From Pseudomonadota bacterium (GTDB taxonomy: Bacteria; Chloroflexota; Ktedonobacteria; Ktedonobacterales; JACDGC01): 14,887 nucleotides of DNA. The position numbers and the translations under genes were made by a program. Under the pieces are notes generated by a model that made no database searches, was not told the DNA's origin, and worked only from the letters and a program-made list of their open reading frames with translations. The DNA lies in the NCBI GenBank assembly GCA_021323815.1, contig JAJPKG010000275.1, positions 1-14,887 on the forward strand, given 5' to 3'. This document shows, in pieces, positions 1 through 5,387 of the stretch; the first letter of the stretch is position 1; each line of letters opens with the position of its first letter.

Positions 1-26
1 CCGGCGCTTGTTGCCGGTCAGATGCC

Positions 27-173
27 TCAGCCCCAGGGCTGCCCGCTCTGTCGCGCCCGCCGACGCCCCTGTAAATGCCCCAAGCCCAACCGTTCCCGCG
101 CCTGTTGGAGCCGAGCATATTCCTCATCCGTCATCCGCTGTGACGGTAACTCAGCGTTGGTGCGTAACTGCAC
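27..173 (-). CDS. Small hypothetical protein, 48 aa
   Basis: An open frame begins with GTG two bases after the stop of the membrane-protein gene and runs 48 codons to TGA. The product is charged and Arg/Gln-rich, with a helical centre (MTDEEYARLQQARERLGLG) and a basic tail ending in QPWG. An internal ATG at residue 15 is an alternative start. I see no clear ribosome binding site, so translation would depend on coupling to the upstream gene. No family is recognised. The tight spacing and shared strand suggest it is the next gene of the same leftward operon, but a chance frame cannot be excluded at this length. Confidence 0.35.
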   Translation of the reverse strand: MQLRTNAELPSQRMTDEEYARLQQARERLGLGHLQGRRRARQSGQPWG

Positions 174-175
174 GG

Positions 176-889
176 TTATGGTTTTTGGCCGTTGCTGGAT
201 GACAAAGGGACAGCGGGTTCACCCTCGCCTTTCCCCCTGGCAGCATGCATCGCCTCTTTCGCCATGCCCACCAACCCGCGCACCTGCTGAGCGCGTGCCG
301 CAGCCTGAGCAGCCTTGATGCGCGCCTCATGCTGAATGCGCTGGATCTCGCCCTCGACATCGACGACCACCGGCTTGGGTTTCTGGTAGCGCAACAGCCC
401 AGAGAGACACACCAACCCCACCGAGACGGCGGTCCGTTGCCACAGCCAGGAAACGGTATCAAAACCGAGCTTGGCTAATGCGCCGGCGGTGGTCAGGTGA
501 TACGCTTGCTGGTAAGCAAACACCAGCGCCGCGACGAAGCCGACATACGCCAGCAGCAGACCGAGGAGCGCGAAGCCGAAGACGCTGAACCAGCGTCCGC
601 GCCGCCACGCCTGACCCACCCGCGCCCAGGCGCCCACCAATTGCCCATCCACACCCACCGTCTGAGCAATCGCCCAGAGATAGAGCAAACCCGGAGCGTT
701 GACAAACAACGCCCCATCGCTGAGCAAATCCACCAAGCCAATCCCCAGACCGAGGGTGAGGAACGGCCCGGAGAGAATGACCACGAACTCTTCCAGCCAA
801 TGGAAGAACGCCGAGATGCCTGCCAGCAGCGGCAACTCCATTTCAGGCGCTGATGTCGCCTGCTGAGCGTTCGGTTGTGTCTCGCTCAT
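176..889 (-). CDS. Polytopic membrane protein, 237 aa, function unknown
   Basis: The start is well supported: AGGGAGG sits four bases before the ATG. After a polar N-terminus of about 20 residues come four hydrophobic stretches, at roughly 33-55, 58-78, 100-125 and 150-167. A highly basic, Ala/Gln-rich helical tail follows (about 178-222) and is probably cytoplasmic. There is no catalytic motif and no family I recognise with certainty. It lies downstream of two small genes on the same strand, inside the region bounded on the right by the tRNA-His fragment, so it is probably carried by the integrated element. A role in the element's transfer or envelope machinery is possible, since such modules often contain small membrane proteins, but this is inference only. 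Confidence 0.72.
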   Translation of the reverse strand: MSETQPNAQQATSAPEMELPLLAGISAFFHWLEEFVVILSGPFLTLGLGIGLVDLLSDGALFVNAPGLLYLWAIAQTVGVDGQLVGAWARVGQAWRRGRWFSVFGFALLGLLLAYVGFVAALVFAYQQAYHLTTAGALAKLGFDTVSWLWQRTAVSVGLVCLSGLLRYQKPKPVVVDVEGEIQRIQHEARIKAAQAAARAQQVRGLVGMAKEAMHAARGKGEGEPAVPLSSSNGQKP

Positions 890-952
890 GTTCCCTCCCT
901 ACCCGTGTGCCAGCGGTAAGGTGGCTTGCGCCATCCGGCACAAGGATGACAA

Positions 953-969
953 CCCCACTGCGCGTGGGG
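953..969 (-). other. Hairpin between two genes of the leftward cluster
   Basis: CCCCAC-TGCGC-GTGGGG forms a perfect six-base-pair stem with a five-base loop, in the 91-base gap between the 74-residue gene and the membrane-protein gene. A second, longer GTGCC...GGCAC pairing lies nearer the membrane-protein gene (about 908-941). Neither is followed by a T-run, so a processing or attenuation structure is more likely than a full terminator. Confidence 0.3.
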
Positions 970-980
970 CGCTGTAGGCA

Positions 981-1205
981 TTAGTGCTGGTCTCCTTGCA
1001 CGGCCAGGATGAGGTCACGCACCAAAGCGAGAGCTTGGCCGGGAGTGCCACACGGCACCGTGCGATAGCCGCCCTCGACGATACCCTGATAGGTGCCATC
1101 ATCCAGAGGGAGAACGATGAAGCCCACGCCCTGATACGAGAAGGGCCAGCACGGCGCGCTTGTTGCGACAGGAGTGGGTTCCGTGTTATGCTGCATCGGT
1201 CTCAT
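981..1205 (-). CDS. Small hypothetical protein, 74 aa
   Basis: The ATG at 1205 is preceded by GAAAGGGAAAGAT, a plausible ribosome binding site at usual spacing. A second Met at residue 4 is possible. The N-terminus is polar (about 16 residues). It is followed by a compact region with alternating hydrophobic residues (GVGFIVLPLDDGTYQGIVEGG), suggesting a small beta-sheet, and a C-terminal amphipathic helix (GQALALVRDLILAVQ). No signal peptide or catalytic motif is visible and I do not recognise the family. It is the second gene of the leftward cluster, between the OB-fold-like gene and the membrane protein. The overlapping frame at 899-1102 is a shadow. Confidence 0.6.
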   Translation of the reverse strand: MRPMQHNTEPTPVATSAPCWPFSYQGVGFIVLPLDDGTYQGIVEGGYRTVPCGTPGQALALVRDLILAVQGDQH

Positions 1206-1285
1206 ATCTTTCCCTTTCAGCGGGTGAGATGGGCGAGGGATGAAGGTGGTTCTTCATTCCTCGCGTTTTTGTCAGCGCTACTTGG

Positions 1286-1630
1286 CTACTTGCTTTTCTT
1301 GCTGGTCGTTGCCGCCACGAGTTTGGACTGTACCGGCATGCTCCCCAGCAGAATCAAACCACCGCTGATATTGAGATAAGCCCGCCCATCACGACCCGCC
1401 GTAGCCGAGACGCGGCGAATCTCGATGACGACCTCCTCATGGTTGATGGAGGCTAGCTCATCCTCGCTGAGCGCCGCATCGCCGATGAAATCAATCCAAT
1501 AAACTTGCACATCACTAGCGACCTCCCCGCCGGTGTCTAGCACCTTCAAGCGGGTCTTTTCTAGCTGTGTGCCTTTCTTGGTGCTGAGAATCTGGGTTGT
1601 CCCAGCCAGCACTTTCGCGTTCATTTGCAT
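1286..1630 (-). CDS. Small OB-fold-like, possibly single-stranded DNA-binding protein, 114 aa
   Basis: The start was chosen at 1630 because GAAGGGAG lies nine bases upstream; a second Met follows two codons later. The frame stays open to 1780, but that extension is Arg-rich, unlike the rest, and has no ribosome binding site. The product begins MQMNAKVLAGTTQIL and continues with repeated beta-strand-like segments: KTRLKVLDTGGEV, VQVYWIDFIG, EEVVIEIRRVSATAG and GRAYLNISGGLILLG. It ends in a basic Lys-rich tail. This size and pattern resemble small phage- or plasmid-encoded OB-fold ssDNA-binding proteins, which fits an integrated element. I see no diagnostic motif, so the function is inference. 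It is the first gene of the leftward cluster, divergent from the helix-turn-helix gene. Confidence 0.6.
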   Translation of the reverse strand: MQMNAKVLAGTTQILSTKKGTQLEKTRLKVLDTGGEVASDVQVYWIDFIGDAALSEDELASINHEEVVIEIRRVSATAGRDGRAYLNISGGLILLGSMPVQSKLVAATTSKKSK

Positions 1631-1930
1631 CTGTTGATGCTCCCTTCGTGTGGGTGATAGCCCCTGCACAGCGCAGAGACGGGCGAGCATGGGAGTAACG
1701 AACCGCCTGTACGCTACATGCTCGCTGCGCCGGAAACGCGAACCTCTTTGCAAAGGTGATGCGGTCTGAGGGAGTCGCACGCTCAGACAACGTCGCTAGC
1801 TCCGATGCGCCAGAAGAACCAGAAGAGGAACCTCACATCATTCCTCACCTGGGAATCTGGCTCACATCTAGTGCGCTGAACGTTTCCGACTCACGGATTA
1901 GGCCTCCGTGTCCAGCCTATTCGATTTGTC

Positions 1931-2038
1931 AAGTACGACTAGAACGATAAGTACGACTAGTCCGAACATTCGTAGTATAGCCTATGCCTCTTGCAAAAGT
2001 CAAGTCCATGAGGCACAATAAGTACATCAAGTCCGAAA
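1931..2038 (+). repeat. Iteron-like repeat cluster in the divergent control region
   Basis: AAGTACGACTAG occurs exactly at 1931-1942 and 1949-1960, a period of 18 bases. The second copy continues as AAGTACGACTAGTCCGAAC (1949-1967). A third, diverged copy, AAGTACATCAAGTCCGAAA, lies at 2020-2038 and matches the second at 15 of 19 positions. The boxes sit in the 450-base gap (1631-2082) between the two divergent gene groups; nothing else clear was found there. Regularly spaced direct repeats of this kind usually bind a regulator or an initiator or excisionase-type protein. The adjacent helix-turn-helix gene is the obvious candidate binder (inference). Confidence 0.65.
1991..2019 (+). promoter_or_regulatory. 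Weak candidate sigma70 promoter for the HTH-GNAT gene
   Basis: TTGCAA (1991-1996), a 17-base spacer and CACAAT (2014-2019) match the sigma70 boxes at four of six positions each. Transcription would start near 2026, giving a leader of about 57 bases before the ATG at 2083 and lying within the repeat cluster, as expected for a repressor-controlled promoter. The match is modest. Confidence 0.3.
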
Positions 2039-2082
2039 ACTCGCAAAGAAAAATCCCCCTGACACGAAATGGAGCGAGGGAG

Positions 2083-2925
2083 ATGTATTACACGTTGCAG
2101 CAGGCACTCGAAAAACTTGGAATTCCCAAGAGCACGTTTTTCGACATGGTGAAAGATGGGCGCATCCGTTCCTACTTGCCGCCTCATCGCAAGCGTGGCG
2201 CACTTTATGATAAAGAGCAGATAGACGCTATGGCAGCCATTCAAGTGGCAACAGGACAAAAACCGCCAACCGATGAAAAGCTTATCTTCGGCAACTCTAC
2301 GGAGGTCGATTTAGCCCAAGAGGTCGCCATTGGCCTCGACCTGTATGGCGCTGATGATATCGTTCCTCTCAACAAATTACGCCAGTGGTGGATGCGCAAC
2401 CCTGAAATGTTCCTGGCATTGAAGCGCCAGGATGGTGTGCTTGTGGGCTATTCGAGCGTTACGCCGATGAAACCAGAAACTATCATGAAACTCATTCGAG
2501 ATGAAATCCGCGAGGCAGATGTAGACCCCAACGACATCTACCCCTATTCCATAGGTGTGCCACTTGAATGCTACATCGCATCGCTAACGGTCGTTCCTGG
2601 CCCAAAACAACGAGAATATGCAACACAACTTATCAGCGACGTAGCCCACTTCATCCAGCACCTTGGAGAGCGTGGCGTTTATATCACGACATTCTATTGT
2701 ATCGGTGCGACACCGGAGGGCCGACGCATTGCCCACAATCTTGGTTTCACCGAGATATATACTAGCCCTGATGGAGACAGGAGTGGGTTCAAGCTGCTAA
2801 CGAGCGATGAAGAATCGAAACTGGCACAATTCTATATGAAAGGTTTTAATGATTCACAACAAGACCACCAGCACAACGGAAGCAATCAACAACCCGAGCA
2901 AATAAGAAAAGAAGTGGAGAAGTGA
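2083..2925 (+). CDS. Helix-turn-helix protein with GNAT-like C-terminal domain, 280 aa
   Basis: The start at 2083 is chosen because GGAG lies eight bases upstream and the DNA-binding domain begins at once (MYYTLQQALEKLGIPKSTF). The frame is open from an ATG at 1984, but those extra 33 residues show no domain and overlap the repeats. Residues 1-55 look like a MerR/excisionase-type winged helix-turn-helix, with an Arg-rich wing (PPHRKRG) and DKEQIDAM. Residues about 105-230 resemble a GNAT acetyltransferase fold: a strand ending GVLVGYSSV, then IASLTVVPG followed by a helix, and GRRIAHNLGFTEIY, typical of the GNAT C-terminus. The acetyl-CoA loop is degenerate (PGPKQREYATQL lacks the usual glycines), so catalysis is doubtful. 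The tail (about 255-280) is Gln/Asn/His-rich and disordered. It probably regulates the element's divergent promoters (inference). Confidence 0.72.
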   Translation: MYYTLQQALEKLGIPKSTFFDMVKDGRIRSYLPPHRKRGALYDKEQIDAMAAIQVATGQKPPTDEKLIFGNSTEVDLAQEVAIGLDLYGADDIVPLNKLRQWWMRNPEMFLALKRQDGVLVGYSSVTPMKPETIMKLIRDEIREADVDPNDIYPYSIGVPLECYIASLTVVPGPKQREYATQLISDVAHFIQHLGERGVYITTFYCIGATPEGRRIAHNLGFTEIYTSPDGDRSGFKLLTSDEESKLAQFYMKGFNDSQQDHQHNGSNQQPEQIRKEVEK

Positions 2926-3016
2926 GATAGAGATGGCAAATCTTATAGCATAATAGGAAATAAGACATCTAACTATACTATAAAGTACCACTTCTTTGCT
3001 TCTTGAGAGGCAAAAC

Positions 3017-3044
3017 CTTGATATTGTATATCAAGAATATCAAG
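3017..3044 (+). promoter_or_regulatory. Operator-like inverted repeat with a third half-site before the AT-rich gene
   Basis: CTTGATAT-TGT-ATATCAAG (3017-3035) is a perfect inverted repeat with eight-base arms. One base further, ATATCAAG recurs (3037-3044), ending four bases before the ribosome binding site. Three copies of one half-site directly over the translation start region suggest a repressor site, or an RNA hairpin in which either downstream copy can pair with the upstream arm and so mask or free the binding site. The 134-base gap after the preceding gene holds no convincing -35/-10 pair. Confidence 0.5.
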
Positions 3045-3058
3045 ACGGAGGGGACCCA

Positions 3059-3910
3059 ATGACATTCTACGATTTTCTCTACCTCAATACAGATAGGAAT
3101 CAATCAATTTTAGCTCAGTTAGAGAAGGGCTTGATTGAGCAATTCATTACCAACAAAACTACAGAGGGAGAGTTAAGCACAGAAGCTGGTATACTTGCAA
3201 AGTTATTGCCTATTTCTGGCACAGCCTCATATCAACACAGCTTTCAGACAAGCAAGGTACTTCACGACTACGCCTTTATGAAGGCAATGTCGCTTCTAAA
3301 AAAGCATCATTTGTTGATGGAAATTACAGGTGATGGCAACGCTCAAATACCTATGGATTATTCTGGATTCATCCTTGTAAAAGGGCTAATATCTATTCTT
3401 GATTATAGTTTACTCATGGATGTACTTAACAATCAGGAACTCTTAGTAATGTTTGGCATAGCTGAAGGGCAAGGATTTACAACTGAACAATTAAAACAGT
3501 TCGTCAAGACTTTTCTTGGTGAAAGTCTTCATGTTCGTTTAGTTCGCAAAAATGGCAGTGCTCCTATGATTGGCCCATTAAATCCAGACTATTTACGGGA
3601 AGATATAAGAAACTTCATATTTAAATATGGAAGTAATGATCAGAAGAAGTGGACTATGCTTGCACAAGTAAATTCTATTCCTACAACAAATGGTAATATA
3701 AATACTCGACTAGAGACATTAAGCAAGGAATTTGGAAGTACATTTGAAAGTAATACCCTTCAGGGTTCTCAATTTAGCACCTTTAAGGATATTTTTGACA
3801 AATTACTTGAGTTTCTAACTGGACTCCAAGAAACAATTGCATCTGTATCTCATCCTGCAATCGCTGTAACCCCTGTAGGTATATACCGCGAAATCGAACA
3901 TAATTCGTAG
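3059..3910 (+). CDS. DUF6414-like protein of unknown function, 283 aa, AT-rich
   Basis: The ATG at 3059 is preceded by GGAGGGG at five to six bases, far better than the upstream ATG at 2996. The N-terminus MTFYDFLYLNTDRNQSILAQ, followed by LEKGLIEQF, fits my recollection of the DUF6414 family (a short strand, a YLD/YLN-type segment, then a Ser-containing helix with Gln and Gly-Leu). So does the later VLHDYAFMKAMSLL. The middle is mixed alpha/beta with hydrophobic strands (FILVKGLISILDYSLLM); the C-terminus is helical, and there is no signal peptide. No catalytic residues are evident. Base composition is strikingly AT-rich (about 35-40% GC in stretches I counted) and unlike both flanks, which indicates recent acquisition. 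It is the last gene before the tRNA-His fragment and is probably element cargo. The family name is from memory and needs a profile search. Confidence 0.62.
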   Translation: MTFYDFLYLNTDRNQSILAQLEKGLIEQFITNKTTEGELSTEAGILAKLLPISGTASYQHSFQTSKVLHDYAFMKAMSLLKKHHLLMEITGDGNAQIPMDYSGFILVKGLISILDYSLLMDVLNNQELLVMFGIAEGQGFTTEQLKQFVKTFLGESLHVRLVRKNGSAPMIGPLNPDYLREDIRNFIFKYGSNDQKKWTMLAQVNSIPTTNGNINTRLETLSKEFGSTFESNTLQGSQFSTFKDIFDKLLEFLTGLQETIASVSHPAIAVTPVGIYREIEHNS

Positions 3911-4027
3911 AAAGGCTATTAGCAGAGAGTAGTAAAACAACACACCAGACTCCCGCAAACGCTATGATACAATAGAATCAGCGGAACAAAATGGGAAACC
4001 GGCTCTCGTCCACGAAGTCCGACACGT

Positions 4028-4077
4028 CCAGATTGTGGCTCTGGATGTCGCGGGTTCGAGCCCCGTCGGTCACCCCA
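4028..4077 (+). tRNA. 3' half of tRNA-His (GTG), truncated; probable attachment site
   Basis: The anticodon arm CCAGA-TTGTGGC-TCTGG (anticodon GTG at 4035-4037) is followed by a five-base variable region. Then come the T arm GCGGG-TTCGAGC-CCCGT, the acceptor strand CGGTCAC, discriminator C and encoded CCA (4075-4077). A complete gene would need GGTGACCG and a D arm upstream, but the preceding 40 bases have neither. The gene is therefore a 3' fragment and not functional on its own. Tyrosine recombinases commonly use this portion of tRNA genes as attB. An integrated element lies on the 5' side of the duplicated fragment, so the element should extend leftward from here. Confidence 0.85.
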
Positions 4078-4086
4078 CTCCCTACC

Positions 4087-4111
4087 AATCCGCTCTCTGA
4101 GCGGATTTTTT
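4087..4111 (+). terminator. Rho-independent terminator of the original tRNA-His gene
   Basis: AATCCGCTC-TCT-GAGCGGATT is a perfect nine-base-pair hairpin that runs directly into six T residues (4106-4111), ten bases after the encoded CCA of the tRNA-His fragment. A strong terminator at this place implies that this was the native chromosomal end of the tRNA gene before the 5' half was displaced. Confidence 0.88.
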
Positions 4112-4323
4112 GTTGGCCGCGTTGTAGTCAATTCAGCACATGCTGCGACATTCTTCTTACGAAGACCATAGCACCCCGCCTATACTGCCAATAGGCCATT
4201 TCTCCCCTCATTTTACCCTGCCCGGCACACCCTTTTTTCTTATCTGTTTCTCATGAATCTGCGGGAAGATGATCAGCGTGTTAAGATATATCATCACTGC
4301 CATGCGCAGAATCGAGGATGGCT

Positions 4324-5118
4324 ATGTTTCACTCGCGCCGCTCTGCTTCCCAAGCCGTGACTGTTGCCGCGCCGTGCTGGCCGTTCGACTGGAGCGACGG
4401 TCTGGCTGCCCTGGCGATCATGGGGTCCTACTTTCTGTCGCGCTGGTTCATCCTGGGTGGAGCGGTTGCCGCCTATCATCATGCGCAGCAGTTGCTGGAA
4501 CTGGAACGGGGCCTGCATCTTTCGCCGGAAGCCGTCATGCAACAATTCGGACTGCAACAACTGTGGCTGCAAAACGGTGCGGATATCCTCTATCTGGCGG
4601 CGCACCTGCCGTTGGTCATCGGCATCGCTTATTGGCTGCGGCGGCAGCACCCGGCGGCGTTCCGCTGGTATCGCCTGGCGCTGCTCGGCTCGACGGCGAT
4701 CTGCATCGTCGTCTTTGTGTTGTTTCCCGTTGCGCCACCGCGCTTTCTGCCGGGATTTTTCGATGGTGAGAAGAACGTCGGCTTCGACGTGGATACCTCC
4801 ATCTTTGGCCCCTGGTACAATCCCTATGCCGCCATGCCCAGCCTGCACATGAGTTGGGCCTTGCTCAACGGCTGGGCACTGACCGCTTTTGCCGCGCCAC
4901 GCTGGCTGAAGGCGTTGGGTGTCATCTGGCCGCTGGTGATGACCCTGGTGGTGCTGATCACCGGCAATCACTTCTTGCTGGATGTGGTGGCAGGTGTGCT
5001 GGTCGGCGTCGTGAGCGGCATGGCGGCATTGGCCTGGCAGCGCTATCTGCACCAGCGTCGCGTGGCCCAAGCGCAGCCCGCTGGCACCGGCATCATCTCC
5101 GGCACGGCAGCGGAATGA
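4324..5118 (+). CDS. PAP2-superfamily membrane phosphatase/transferase, 264 aa
   Basis: The protein shows the three signatures of the PAP2 (type 2 phosphatidic acid phosphatase) superfamily, in a form like the inositol-phosphorylceramide-synthase branch: FPVAPPRF (about residue 134), AMPSLHMSWA (about 170) and GNHFLLDVVAGVLVG (about 214). The His of PSLH and the His and Asp of the last motif are the expected catalytic residues. About six hydrophobic segments place it in the membrane. It probably hydrolyses or transfers a phosphoryl group of a lipid phosphate at the outer face; the substrate cannot be told. The start at 4324 is preferred because GAGG lies six bases upstream; the ATG at 4318 abuts that site. 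It is monocistronic apart from the gene fragment that follows it, and is the first intact gene on the chromosomal side of the tRNA remnant. Confidence 0.87.
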   Translation: MFHSRRSASQAVTVAAPCWPFDWSDGLAALAIMGSYFLSRWFILGGAVAAYHHAQQLLELERGLHLSPEAVMQQFGLQQLWLQNGADILYLAAHLPLVIGIAYWLRRQHPAAFRWYRLALLGSTAICIVVFVLFPVAPPRFLPGFFDGEKNVGFDVDTSIFGPWYNPYAAMPSLHMSWALLNGWALTAFAAPRWLKALGVIWPLVMTLVVLITGNHFLLDVVAGVLVGVVSGMAALAWQRYLHQRRVAQAQPAGTGIISGTAAE

Positions 5119-5124
5119 GATAGA

Positions 5125-5140
5125 TGCACAGTTTTGTGCA
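5125..5140 (+). repeat. Hairpin just after the PAP2 stop codon
   Basis: TGCACA-GTTT-TGTGCA is a perfect inverted repeat (seven pairs including the flanking A and T) starting seven bases after the PAP2 stop. There is no T-run, so it is at best a weak terminator or an mRNA 3'-end stabiliser. Confidence 0.4.
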
Positions 5141-5337
5141 TTGAGTCGCCGCTCAGCGATCTGCGCGTCACCTTGCGCGTTGGAACCTCGGTGCGCATCT
5201 TCGCCGGCAACATGCCAGATCTCACCCTGCTGCCCTATTTCGCCGGGCTTTATCAAACACACCTGCGGCGCGATGTCACAGCGTGGAATGCCACCATCGC
5301 ACAGGTCTGCACTGCAACCAGCATGCAGATCTCGTAA
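5134..5337 (+). pseudogene. Probable remnant of an SGNH/GDSL hydrolase
   Basis: After the PAP2 stop the same frame stays open for 73 codons with GC-rich third positions, as in real genes here. From a possible TTG start (5134) the product is 67 residues and includes VRIFAGNMPDLTLLPYFAGL and, later, VTAWNATIAQVC. These resemble the middle of bacterial SGNH/GDSL hydrolases, where a GN(I/L)PDLT segment holds the conserved Asn of block III and is followed by a WN.AI helix. The N-terminal GDS block and the C-terminal DxxH block are absent, and there is no good ribosome binding site. I read this as a decayed fragment; an independent small gene is the alternative. Confidence 0.45.
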
Positions 5338-5339
5338 TT

Positions 5340-5368
5340 CCCCCTCTCCAGCTTTGCTGGGGAGAGGG
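5340..5368. repeat. Interspersed palindromic repeat, copy 1
   Basis: CCCTCTCC-AGC-TTT-GCTGGGGAGAGGG forms a long hairpin with a two-base bulge, between the SGNH remnant and the convergent MFS gene. Its core TCCAGCTTTGCTGGGG (16 bases) recurs exactly at 13178-13193. Without a T-run it is more like a REP-type intergenic palindrome than a normal terminator, though it could still help end transcription from either side. Confidence 0.55.
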
Positions 5369-5387
5369 CAGCAGGTGAAGCCGTGCA

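Noticed and set aside
1631..1780. N-terminal extension of the OB-fold-like protein
   Set aside because: It is Arg-rich and unlike the domain, has no ribosome binding site, and the ATG at 1630 has a good one.
1818..1845. GAGGAA...TTCCTC inverted repeat as a terminator or operator
   Set aside because: The arms are only six bases with a ten-base loop, there is no T-run, and it has no clear relation to a promoter.
1927..1932. TTGACA on the minus strand as the -35 box of the leftward cluster
   Set aside because: No acceptable -10 box lies 15 to 19 bases downstream; it overlaps the first repeat copy instead.
1984..2082. Longer start for the HTH-GNAT gene
   Set aside because: The 33 extra residues show no domain and overlap the repeat and promoter candidates; the ATG at 2083 has GGAG at good spacing.
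3998..4077. A complete tRNA-His gene
   Set aside because: The 5' acceptor strand (expected GGTGACCG) and any D arm are absent upstream of the anticodon arm; only the 3' half is present.
4178..4196. GCCTAT...ATAGGC hairpin in the PAP2 upstream region
   Set aside because: It is a short stem without a T-run or nearby promoter boxes; nothing supports a function.
4301..4311. CATGCGCAGAA shared by the leaders at 4301 and 14521
   Set aside because: An 11-base match is expected many times by chance in 15 kb, and the surroundings do not match.
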